Positions 1 to 5,996 of a stretch of DNA of 8,920 nt are shown one piece after another. The DNA is from DATDAH01 sp036525535 (GTDB lineage Bacteria; Actinomycetota; Acidimicrobiia; Acidimicrobiales; DATDAH01). Where the stretch lies: contig DATDAH010000355.1 of NCBI GenBank assembly GCA_036525535.1, forward strand, positions 1 to 8,920, read 5' to 3'. Every line of letters starts with the position of its first letter. Positions within the stretch are counted from its first letter, which is position 1. Below the pieces are notes generated by a model, which was given only the letters and a program-made list of their open reading frames with translations, was not told the origin of the DNA and ran no database searches. The translations under genes and the position numbers were made by a program.

Positions 1-1487
1 AGATCATGGCCGGGCTCCGTCGGCCGGTCGACGGCACCGTGCTGCACGACGGCGTGCCGACCGGTGCGACCAAGCAGGCCCCCGCGGTCGGCTACGTGCC
101 CCAGGACGACATCATCCACCGCGAGCTGCCGCTGGGGCGGACCCTGCGCTTCGCCGCCGCGCTCCGGCTGCCGGCCGGTTCGTCGAGCGACGAGATCGAG
201 GAGGCCGTCGAGGCGACGTTGCGGGACCTGGACCTCACCGACCGGGCCGACGTCGCCGTGGGGGCGCTCTCGGGCGGCCAGCGCAAGCGGGCGAGCACGG
301 CGGTCGAGCTGTTGGCCCGGCCCCGCCTCCTGTTGCTGGACGAGCCGACCTCGGGCCTCGACCCGGCCACTGCGGCAGAGGTGCTGGCCGTGCTCCGGCG
401 CCTGGCCGGGCGGGGCGTCACGGTGGTGCTCACCACCCACGCCACGGCCGACATCGAGGTCTGTGACCGTGTCGTGTTCCTGGCCCGCGAGGGCCACCTG
501 GCCTTCGCCGGTACACCGACGGAGGCCAAGGGCTACTTCGACGTCCCGGACCTGACCCAGATCTACTGCCGTCTCACCCACGAGGAGACTCCGGAGGCGT
601 GGGGCCGGCGCTTCGCGGCCAGGCGGCGCTTGGTGGAGGTGCCTCCGGCCCGCGCCCCCGAGGCGAAGGCCCACCCCGTCGGGGCCGTGCAGCAGTGGGC
701 GCTGCTGACCCGCCGGGCCGCCGAGGTCATGACCCGCAACCGTCTCACCCTGGCGGTGCTGCTGGGCTCGCCCTTCCTGGTGACGGCCATGATGGCCGTC
801 CTGTTCCAGCCCGGCGCGGTCGGAGCCCAGGACCCGGGGTCGATCGGGCCGGCCCAGACGGTGTTCTGGATCGCCTTCGCCGGGTTCTTCTTCGGGTTGA
901 CCTTCGGCCTGCTCCAGATCGTCGGGGAACTGGCGGTCTTCCGTCGGGAACACTTCGCCGGCGTGGGCATCGGCGCCTACGTGCTCTCGAAGGTCGCCGT
1001 GCTGGCGCCGTTGCTGGCGCTGGTGTCGGCGGGGCTGCTCGGTGTCCTGCGGGTCCTCGACCGACTGCCCGCCGCCGGCTGGGACACCTACACGAGCCTG
1101 TTCGTGACCCTCTTCGTCGAGTCGCTGGCCGCCTTGGCCCTCGGCCTGCTGGCCTCGGCCGCGTTGGCCGACGCCGCCCAGGCCACTCTCGCGCTGCCGA
1201 TGCTCTGCTTCCCGCAGGTGCTCTTCGCCGGAGCCGTGGTGCCCGTCGGGGACATGTCCGACCCGGGTCGCGGCATCAGCGTGCTGATGGCCAACCGTTG
1301 GGCCTTCGAGGCCCTCGGCCGTTCGCTGGGCCTCGACGCACTCACGTCTCGTGTGACGAGCCTGACCGGCTACCAGGACGCCTTCCACGGCTCACCGGCA
1401 GGGGCCTGGGCCCTGCTGGCCGGCTTCGCCGTGGTCCTGACCGCCGCCACCGGGGCTGTTCTCGCTCGCCGCTGCCGCACGACCTAG
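1..1487 (+). CDS. ABCG-type ABC transporter, ATPase fused to ABC2 membrane domain (5' truncated)
   Basis: The reading frame is already open at the window edge and the first ATG (base 6) is internal, because the Walker A loop that must precede it is missing. Numbering from that ATG, I see a Q-loop (GYVPQDD, Gln33), the ABC signature LSGGQRKRAS (88-97), Walker B LLLLDEP (108-114) with the D-loop SGLD, and the H-loop His145 in LTTHAT. From about residue 228 the chain becomes a membrane domain with roughly six hydrophobic segments, ending in a last helix before the terminal RRCRTT. An ATPase followed by a permease in one chain is the ABCG/White order. In actinobacteria such half-transporters (Rv1747 type) often carry FHA domains N-terminally, which would lie outside the window. 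Substrate unknown. A weak hairpin follows the stop, and the dodecin gene starts 183 bp later in the same direction. Confidence 0.93.
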   Translation, partial: IMAGLRRPVDGTVLHDGVPTGATKQAPAVGYVPQDDIIHRELPLGRTLRFAAALRLPAGSSSDEIEEAVEATLRDLDLTDRADVAVGALSGGQRKRASTAVELLARPRLLLLDEPTSGLDPATAAEVLAVLRRLAGRGVTVVLTTHATADIEVCDRVVFLAREGHLAFAGTPTEAKGYFDVPDLTQIYCRLTHEETPEAWGRRFAARRRLVEVPPARAPEAKAHPVGAVQQWALLTRRAAEVMTRNRLTLAVLLGSPFLVTAMMAVLFQPGAVGAQDPGSIGPAQTVFWIAFAGFFFGLTFGLLQIVGELAVFRREHFAGVGIGAYVLSKVAVLAPLLALVSAGLLGVLRVLDRLPAAGWDTYTSLFVTLFVESLAALALGLLASAALADAAQATLALPMLCFPQVLFAGAVVPVGDMSDPGRGISVLMANRWAFEALGRSLGLDALTSRVTSLTGYQDAFHGSPAGAWALLAGFAVVLTAATGAVLARRCRTT

Positions 1488-1501
1488 CGGGCGGTCACGG
1501 T

Positions 1502-1518
1502 GCGGCCGAAGCGGCCGC
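1502..1518 (+). terminator. weak hairpin after the ABC transporter gene
   Basis: GCGGCC (1502-1507) and GGCCGC (1513-1518) form a 6-bp GC-only stem with a GAAGC loop, starting 15 bp after the stop codon. No T-tract follows, so this is at best a weak intrinsic terminator. The rest of the 1488-1670 gap shows no convincing promoter. Confidence 0.25.
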
Positions 1519-1657
1519 TCAAACGAGCACGGCGAGGATCGCTTTGCCGGCTCAACGGCCGTCAAGGTGACGTCGCGTGAGAAGGATGCGACGTTCGACC
1601 AGCACTCGGGCTTCGAAGGTGAAAACGTGCTCTTGACGACCGGCGCCATCCCGCGCC

Positions 1658-1664
1658 AAGGAGG
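1658..1664 (+). promoter_or_regulatory. Shine-Dalgarno of the dodecin gene
   Basis: AAGGAGG is a near-perfect anti-16S match, six bases before the ATG at 1671. It fixes the dodecin start and suggests efficient translation. Confidence 0.85.
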
Positions 1665-1670
1665 AGCATC

Positions 1671-1883
1671 ATGAGCGAGAGCGTGTACAAGGTGATCCAG
1701 TTGGTCGGAACCAGCTCCGAGAGTTGGGAGAAGGCGGCCGCCGCCGCCATCGCGCGGGCTTCCGGAACCGTCCGGGACCTCCGCGTCGCCGAGGTCGCCG
1801 ACCTCGACGTGGTCGTCGAGAACGGCGCCGTGTCCGCCTACCGGGCCAAGCTCAACGTCTCGTTCAAGTACGAGGACGCATAG
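1671..1883 (+). CDS. dodecin family protein (calcium-dodecin/Rv0379-like subgroup)
   Basis: A 70-aa protein of the usual dodecin length. It opens with the family pattern YKVIQLVGTS, continues with a helix (ESWEKAAAAAIARAS), then the strand VRDLRVAEVADLDVVV, and ends in AYRAKLNVSFKYEDA. Dodecins assemble into hollow dodecamers; classical ones stack flavins against a tryptophan in an L-x-W-F-E-V strand. Here the equivalent strand reads LRVAEV, so that Trp is replaced by Val. This matches the dodecin branch that includes mycobacterial Rv0379 (SecE2), described as a calcium-binding dodecin rather than a flavin sponge. Flavin storage should therefore not be assumed. The strong ribosome site argues for high expression. 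The gene appears monocistronic, with a possible small hairpin (CCCGG/CCGGG, 1899-1912) 16 bp after its stop. Confidence 0.93.
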   Translation: MSESVYKVIQLVGTSSESWEKAAAAAIARASGTVRDLRVAEVADLDVVVENGAVSAYRAKLNVSFKYEDA

Positions 1884-2207
1884 CGGAGTAGGCCGCGGCC
1901 CGGGGTGCCGGGACGTTCCCGATCGGTCTCCGGCCGGTGTCTGGGCCCCTCTGAGGTCGCAGGACAGGGTGACGGCTCCCCGTGATCAGCCGCGTCCGCG
2001 TTCAGGTCACGGATGCGGCGCGAAGATGCTCGCGATCGACTCGTCCGGTGCCGCGTCGAACTCGGCATCACGCTGCTGCGCGGTCAGGCCCTCGGTCAGA
2101 GCGCGGGAGAGGCCGGCGACCATTCCGGGGTTGCGGGACGCGGCCGTCGGCGCCGATTGCGGTCATATCAGCGGTCCGCGACACTTTCGGGGCGAGAAGG
2201 GTGGCGC
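1884..2207. other. 324-bp gap without an intact gene
   Basis: This stretch separates the dodecin from the phosphoesterase. It holds a 5-bp GC hairpin at 1899-1912 that could end the dodecin transcript, the aldolase C-terminal remnant on the minus strand (2007-2138), and the presumed promoter of the phosphoesterase somewhere in 2139-2207. A TTGCGG at 2157-2162 with GACACT at 2180-2185 (17-bp spacing) is the only -35/-10-like pair I see, and it is weak. Confidence 0.5.
2007..2138 (-). pseudogene. C-terminal remnant of class I fructose-bisphosphate aldolase
   Basis: Read on the minus strand, 2138 down to the TGA at 2009-2007 gives about 43 codons containing RNPGMVAGLSRAL, then TEGLTAQQRDAEFDAA, then DESIASIF. 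This matches the conserved C-terminal helices of single-chain class I fructose-bisphosphate aldolases (Staphylococcus FdaA type), where the end reads ...IASFSRAL...LRADQSKEEFDKAL...VESIYDAS. The frame stays open to the native-looking stop, but no catalytic barrel lies upstream. Beyond about 2140 the homology fades, and the phosphoesterase gene starts at 2208 on the other strand. The lone ATG at 2123 has no ribosome site, so I read this as a gene relic rather than a small gene. Recognition is from memory of the family pattern, without a search. Confidence 0.65.
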
Positions 2208-4328
2208 ATGCTGGTTTGCATCCGCTGGGTGGATCGTTCGGTCATCCAATGCAAGCTCTGGGCCGTCCACGCGACGGAGGAATGCAAGACCTGGGCCACG
2301 GAGGTCAGCGAACGGTGCACCTCTTGGGCACAGCAGACGTCTCAGGAGTGCACCGATTGGCGAGACGAGGGCGAGAACCGGTGCAAGGGCTGGCGGCAGG
2401 AGACGTCTGAGAAGTGCTGCGACTGGTGGCCCTGCAGTTGGGCGTGCGACGCCATCGTGACCGTCATCTCGTGGGTGTGCATCGGCTGGTACTGGGTGGC
2501 GAACTGGGTCTGCCAAGCGTGGGCCACCGTCGTGAAGTGGGTGTGCACGGCCTTCGAGTACATCGTCAAGATCGTGTGCGTTGCCTTCTTCTGGCTGGTG
2601 CGAGTGGTGTGCGTGGTGTGGGGCTGGCTCGTCCGGACCACCTGTTGGATCATCGACCGACTGCGCTGCTTCGTCGTCGGAGTGGTTGACGACGCCATCC
2701 GTTTGTTCTCGCGCTCACGGCGTGAGCGCCGCCCGATCGAGCATGTGTTCGTGCTGATGCTGGAGAACCGCTCGTACGACCACATGCTCGGGTTCGCCGA
2801 CTTGTCGGGCACCGACCCCGTGACGGGTGAACTCACGGTGGCCGACGGTGCCAACCCAGCCATACACGCCAATGTCGATCCGGCCGACAGCGCCAATGTC
2901 CCCGTCGGCACGCCGGCGGTGTTCAAGATCGAGGGGACGATGGACAATGACCCTGGTCACGAGTTCCACCACGTGATCACCCAACTCGCGGGCGGCAACG
3001 CGCCCCCGTACGACCCGGCGCTGGGTTACCCGGCGATCGACATGAGCGGCTTCATCGCCACGCACCGGCAGCGGGGCGCGGACGACCCGAAGAGCGTCAT
3101 GAGGTGCTACGACCCAGAGCAGCTCCCGGTGCTGACCACACTGGCCCGGGAGTTCGCGGTCTGCGACCGCTGGTTCTCGTCGATGCCGGGACCGACGTGG
3201 CCGAACCGCTTCTTTGCCGCCGCCGGCAGCTCGGGTGGCCTCGACGACAGCCCCGGGTCCATCGAGATCGTCATCAACACCACGCTCGACGGCTATCGCT
3301 TCTACAACGGGACGATCTACGACCTGCTCGACAGCAAGTGCTTGCCGTGGAAGATCTACCACGGCGACGAGTTGCCGGTGTCGTTCGCACTGGCCGGGAT
3401 GACGACCAACCGCATCGCCGATCGCTTCGACGACGTGGACGACTTCGAGGACGACGTGAGCGACGGCTACGACGCCGTGTTCACCTTCATCGAGCCTCAT
3501 TACGGGAACATCCTTCCGGGTACGTCAGAGGACTACACGTGCGGGACGTCGCAGCATCCGCTCGATGACGTGACCCGGGGAGAGCGGCTCATCAAGGACG
3601 TCTACGAGGCCATCCGCAACTCCGACCTGTGGGAGCGCAGCGTGCTCATCATCACGTGGGACGAGCACGGCGGCTTCTACGACCACGTGGAGCCACCCGC
3701 CACGGTGCCTCCCGGAGACCCCCCGGGCGATCCCGACAACGTGCAGGTCGGCTTCGACTTCGGTCAACTCGGTGTCCGCGTCCCGGCCGTAGTCGTCTCA
3801 CCCCGGATCGAGCGGGGCCTGATCGACCACACGCCCTACGACCACACCTCCATCCCGGCGACGGTCCAACGACTCTTCGGCCTCGCCGCCATGACCGACC
3901 GCGACGCCCAAGCCAACGACATCCGCCACCTGTTCAATCTGGAGACGCCACGCACCGACACCCCAACGACCCTCCCAGACCAAGCCGAATCGGGCTGGCG
4001 GTGCGAGGACGACCCGACACCGCCGGAGCCCGGACCCGTCGAGCGGCGAGCCCCGCTGCTGAGTGAAGCGGACACGAGCGAGCCTGAACTCGACCCCTGG
4101 GTCCGCCAGGCGGTCGGGCTCGCGGCCCGTGCCCGCGTCCTCACGCTGCGCAAGTGGGACGCCTACGGACGGCTCGCCGTGCTCGAAGACCTCCGACGGA
4201 TCGGCGACGACACGGACGCGCGGCGGTTCGTCCATCACAGCCGCGAACTGTTCCGCCGGTGGTCGACGCTACGGCGCAAAGCGACCCACCGGGGCTACCG
4301 GCGACCGGTGCGGACCGAAGAACCGTGA
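2208..4328 (+). CDS. phospholipase C/acid phosphatase-type phosphoesterase with N-terminal Cys-x-x-Trp hendecad stalk
   Basis: The start is ATG 2208, with AGAAGGG seven bases upstream; 706 aa. Residues 4-150 are an 11-residue repeat array: Cys at 4, 15, 26, 37, 48, 59, 70, then 80, 91, 102, 113, 124, 135, 146, usually with Trp or Phe three residues later. Residues 4-79 are hydrophilic; 80-150 are strongly hydrophobic and probably enter the membrane. An Arg-rich linker (165-176) leads into the phosphoesterase domain (PF04185 type). There I see IEHVFVLMLENRSYDHM (Glu186-Asn187), GPTWPNR (328-334, Thr330 the likely nucleophile), WDEHGGFYDHV (Asp485-Glu486, His493) and DHTPYDHTSIP (Asp545-His546). 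Family members hydrolyse phospholipid head groups or other phosphomonoesters/diesters with bound metal. There is no Tat or Sec signal, so the hydrophobic hendecads may replace it. The C-terminal ~110 residues are charged and helical. The stop overlaps the next gene's start. Substrate and orientation are unknown. Confidence 0.9.
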   Translation: MLVCIRWVDRSVIQCKLWAVHATEECKTWATEVSERCTSWAQQTSQECTDWRDEGENRCKGWRQETSEKCCDWWPCSWACDAIVTVISWVCIGWYWVANWVCQAWATVVKWVCTAFEYIVKIVCVAFFWLVRVVCVVWGWLVRTTCWIIDRLRCFVVGVVDDAIRLFSRSRRERRPIEHVFVLMLENRSYDHMLGFADLSGTDPVTGELTVADGANPAIHANVDPADSANVPVGTPAVFKIEGTMDNDPGHEFHHVITQLAGGNAPPYDPALGYPAIDMSGFIATHRQRGADDPKSVMRCYDPEQLPVLTTLAREFAVCDRWFSSMPGPTWPNRFFAAAGSSGGLDDSPGSIEIVINTTLDGYRFYNGTIYDLLDSKCLPWKIYHGDELPVSFALAGMTTNRIADRFDDVDDFEDDVSDGYDAVFTFIEPHYGNILPGTSEDYTCGTSQHPLDDVTRGERLIKDVYEAIRNSDLWERSVLIITWDEHGGFYDHVEPPATVPPGDPPGDPDNVQVGFDFGQLGVRVPAVVVSPRIERGLIDHTPYDHTSIPATVQRLFGLAAMTDRDAQANDIRHLFNLETPRTDTPTTLPDQAESGWRCEDDPTPPEPGPVERRAPLLSEADTSEPELDPWVRQAVGLAARARVLTLRKWDAYGRLAVLEDLRRIGDDTDARRFVHHSRELFRRWSTLRRKATHRGYRRPVRTEEP
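2217..2654 (+). repeat. in-gene tandem array of ~33-bp units coding Cys-x-x-Trp hendecads
   Basis: Fourteen TGC/TGT codons recur every 33 bases, with one 30-base step between those at 2415 and 2445. Most units have diverged at the DNA level, but some retain nucleotide similarity. Bases 2333-2351 and 2399-2417, two units apart, match at 16 of 19 positions, and TGGGTGTGC recurs before Cys91 and Cys113. This fits growth by tandem duplication followed by divergence. The period is a whole number of codons, so it is a protein repeat and not a CRISPR or non-coding satellite. Confidence 0.88.
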
Positions 4329-4726
4329 CCGCACCCACGGTGATCAGCGAACCGGCCGACCTCTCGCGCATCCAAACGTCGACGTTCCTGCCGGGCCGCT
4401 CGCTCCACTTGCGTCTTCAGGGCCTGGACCCGAACGAGGCCCGGGCATGGGAGAAGAGGCTCAACCGCCACTACGGCACCTGCGGCTGCGGCACATCTGC
4501 TGCCTTCCTGTCCGTCGCCCTCTGCGGCAGCCTCTTCGTCCTCGCCACCCGACCGGGAGGCCTGCTCGCCGCCGGAGCGGGCGACCTGGGGCTCGCGGCC
4601 ATCGTCGTTCTCTCAGCGGGGATTGTCGGGAAGCTCGTCGGCATGGCGGTGGCACGAGTGCGCCTGCACATCACCCTCCGAGCCTTGCGGCGCCGGCTAC
4701 AACCCTGCACCGCCTCGCCATCGTGA
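4325..4726 (+). CDS. small two-helix membrane protein, translationally coupled to the phosphoesterase
   Basis: GTG at 4325 overlaps the phosphoesterase stop in a GTGA junction, giving 133 aa. The ribosome site is poor, so translation probably depends on the upstream gene by re-initiation. The N-terminal ~50 residues are soluble (QGLDPNEARAWEKRLNRHYG). A CGCG motif follows (Cys53, Cys55), directly before a first hydrophobic helix (about 57-74, containing Cys67). A Gly-rich turn and a second helix (about 88-110) come next, then a basic tail VRLHITLRALRRRLQ. Basic residues flank both helices, so both ends may face the cytoplasm. I do not recognise a family. The coupling and the cysteines at the membrane edge make it a candidate partner of the Cys-rich phosphoesterase stalk; that role is inference. 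The possible start further upstream (4154) would overlap the preceding gene by about 170 bp and is unlikely. Confidence 0.8.
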   Translation: MTAPTVISEPADLSRIQTSTFLPGRSLHLRLQGLDPNEARAWEKRLNRHYGTCGCGTSAAFLSVALCGSLFVLATRPGGLLAAGAGDLGLAAIVVLSAGIVGKLVGMAVARVRLHITLRALRRRLQPCTASPS

Positions 4727-4880
4727 GCGCGACGTTCGGGGCGCGCTTCGCCGTCGCCGACCTCGCAGCTGAGAGCGGATCTCGACGGCACTTCGGGTTC
4801 AGATCCCGGTGGTCCCGACACATTGCCGAGCACGTGGGGTCACGAGCCCGATGACTGTTCGGGGTGATCATCCGATCGTG

Positions 4881-4910
4881 CGTCGAAGCTGGATCCGAAT
4901 GGCTTCGACG
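4881..4910. terminator. 9-bp inverted repeat between convergent operons
   Basis: CGTCGAAGC (4881-4889) and GCTTCGACG (4902-4910) are perfect inverse complements around a 12-base loop. Two further G-T pairs can extend the stem. It lies about 155 bp after the plus-strand membrane-protein gene and 35 bp beyond the end of the minus-strand VOC gene, the expected place for a shared terminator. There is no T-run on either side, so a protein-binding dyad is the alternative. Confidence 0.45.
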
Positions 4911-4926
4911 TGGTCAGCCGATCAGG

Positions 4927-4947
4927 TGACCGGATCGGGTCCGGTCA
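4927..4947 (-). terminator. hairpin overlapping the VOC gene stop codon
   Basis: TGACCGGA (4927-4934) and TCCGGTCA (4940-4947) give a perfect 8-bp stem with a 5-base TCGGG loop. The stem includes the TGA of the VOC gene. It would form in the minus-strand transcript right at the end of the operon. No U-tract follows, so it may serve mRNA 3'-end stability as much as termination. Confidence 0.45.
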
Positions 4948-5331
4948 TGGGTCGAACCGCCCGGTGAAGTGCCGGATCGCTTCGGGTCGGGTGAGCTCGT
5001 AGACGGCGAACCGCTGGCCACCGAGGGCTCGGAACGCGGCGCAGGGGCCGTGAGGGATCTCGAGCTCGTCCAGCTCGATGCCGGCAGCCTCGAGCGCCTC
5101 GGTGGCCTGGGCGTAGTCAGCGACGCGGTAGACGAGGACAGGTCCCTCACCCTGGAGGTGACCGGCGAGGAGGACGAGTGGGCCGTCCTCGCTCACCCGC
5201 AGCGCGGCGACGGTAGTGCCCATCGCCCGAACCTTGAAGACCAGCTCTGCGCCGAGTGAGCCGCGGTAGTGCGCGGCGGCCGCGTCGACGTCGGCGGTGG
5301 GGGTGTAGATGAAGTCGAGCGACTCGAACAC
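4945..5331 (-). CDS. VOC-superfamily (glyoxalase/bleomycin-resistance fold) protein
   Basis: The likely start is the GTG at 5331, one base after the stop of the tetR gene, with GAGGGG nine bases upstream; this gives 128 aa. A longer frame from 5400 would overlap the regulator and adds residues without VOC character. The protein opens FESLDFIYTPTADVDAAAAHYRGSLG, the usual first beta-alpha unit of a VOC module. It continues with GTTVAALRVSEDGPLVLLAGHL, then a second module with VLVYRVADYAQATEALEAAGIELDELEIPHG and a closing GGQRFAVYELTRPE. One such chain carries two beta-alpha-beta-beta-beta modules; family members bind metals or sequester or modify small electrophiles or antibiotics. The metal ligands cannot be assigned securely here and the substrate is unknown. 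It is the second gene of the regulator's operon, so it is probably induced by the same ligand. Confidence 0.85.
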   Translation of the reverse strand: MFESLDFIYTPTADVDAAAAHYRGSLGAELVFKVRAMGTTVAALRVSEDGPLVLLAGHLQGEGPVLVYRVADYAQATEALEAAGIELDELEIPHGPCAAFRALGGQRFAVYELTRPEAIRHFTGRFDP

Positions 5332-5332
5332 G

Positions 5333-5944
5333 TCACCGTGCCCCTCGCCGTGACGGATCCGATGCGGACCGGGCACCGGTGTGCGCCACGATGACGGCAC
5401 GGGCTGCGTCGCCGGCTCGGCGGCCCGGGTTGTCCGGGCCGTACATGCGGGTCGCGGCGAAGGCGCCGTCCATGATCAACAGCAACCCGTCGGCGAGGTC
5501 CTCGGGCCGATCCGCGCCGGCGGCCTCGGCGAGGTCTCGCAGCCGGGTGCGCACGGCGTCCTTGTGGGCGAGGGCGACAGCGTGGCCCGGATGGGACCGG
5601 TCGGGGAACTCCGCGGCGCTCACCTGGAACGTGCAACCCAGGCAGCTCGGGCTCGACGCCAGCTCGCCGACGGCGTCAAAGAGTCCCGTGAGCGCGTCGG
5701 CGGGCGCGGCAGTGGGGACCAGAGCGCGGTCGAACCAAGCCCAGAAGCGGGTGTCCGCGACGCCCAGATAGGCGGCGATGAGGTCGTCCTTGGTGCGGAA
5801 GTGTCGGTACAGGGTCGCTTTGGCCACGCCGGCGCGCTCGATGATCAGGTCGATGCCGACCGCGTGGAACCCGTGCTCGTAGAACAACTCGCCGGCAGCG
5901 CTCAATATCCGGGCCTGGGCGGACTCGGCGTCGAGCGGTGTCAC
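5333..5944 (-). CDS. TetR/AcrR-family transcriptional regulator
   Basis: 203 aa from the GTG at 5944. The N-terminal DNA-binding domain is typical: ARILSAAGELFYEHGFHAVG, then IDLIIERAGVAKATLYRHF (HTH about residues 30-49), then RTKDDLIAAYL. The remainder is a helical ligand-binding domain with a Cys pair in SPSCLGCTFQ. There is no clear Shine-Dalgarno. A TAGCAT -10-like hexamer on the minus strand (5963-5958) lies 14 bases before the start, which would give a very short leader. The 7-2-7 dyad at 5964-5979 abuts that hexamer, so autorepression is likely and divergent control of the plus-strand oxidoreductases is probable. The frame remains open upstream to 6232, but that extension is the antisense of the oxidoreductase gene and lacks TetR character. 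Confidence 0.93.
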   Translation of the reverse strand: MTPLDAESAQARILSAAGELFYEHGFHAVGIDLIIERAGVAKATLYRHFRTKDDLIAAYLGVADTRFWAWFDRALVPTAAPADALTGLFDAVGELASSPSCLGCTFQVSAAEFPDRSHPGHAVALAHKDAVRTRLRDLAEAAGADRPEDLADGLLLIMDGAFAATRMYGPDNPGRRAGDAARAVIVAHTGARSASDPSRRGAR

Positions 5945-5957
5945 CAGCCAGAAGCTA

Positions 5958-5988
5958 ATGCTAGACAGACCTGTCTGTCCATGACAGG
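5958..5988. promoter_or_regulatory. divergent promoter region with TetR operator dyad
   Basis: GACAGAC (5964-5970), CT, GTCTGTC (5973-5979) is a perfect 7-2-7 inverted repeat of the size bound by TetR dimers. It lies in the 52-bp gap between the divergent tetR and PPOX starts. A second, overlapping dyad uses CCTGTC (5970-5975) and GACAGG (5983-5988). On the minus strand TAGCAT (5963-5958) is a plausible -10 for tetR. I see no equally good -10 for the plus-strand gene. Binding by the neighbouring TetR is inferred from position and symmetry. Confidence 0.8.
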
Positions 5989-5996
5989 CTCTCCCT

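Noticed and set aside
599..1570. Second long plus-strand frame within the ABC transporter gene
   Set aside because: Its composition is Arg/Gly/Pro-rich with no family motif; it is a frame shadow of the ABC2 membrane domain.
2013..2207. 65-residue N-terminal extension of the phosphoesterase from an upstream start
   Set aside because: It has no hendecad repeat or other protein character, overlaps the aldolase relic, and has no ribosome site. ATG 2208 has AGAAGGG at good spacing and begins the Cys-x-x-Trp register immediately.
2217..2654. Regular 33-bp spacing resembling a CRISPR or non-coding tandem repeat
   Set aside because: The units are not conserved as DNA and no identical repeats or unique spacers exist. 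The periodicity is in codons and continues an open frame into a known enzyme domain.
4793..4809. tRNA T-arm-like hairpin, TCGGG-TTCAGAT-CCCGG
   Set aside because: The loop has G where tRNAs need A58, and no matching acceptor stem, D-arm or anticodon arm lies upstream. There is no CCA end or integrase nearby, so neither a tRNA nor an att site is supported.
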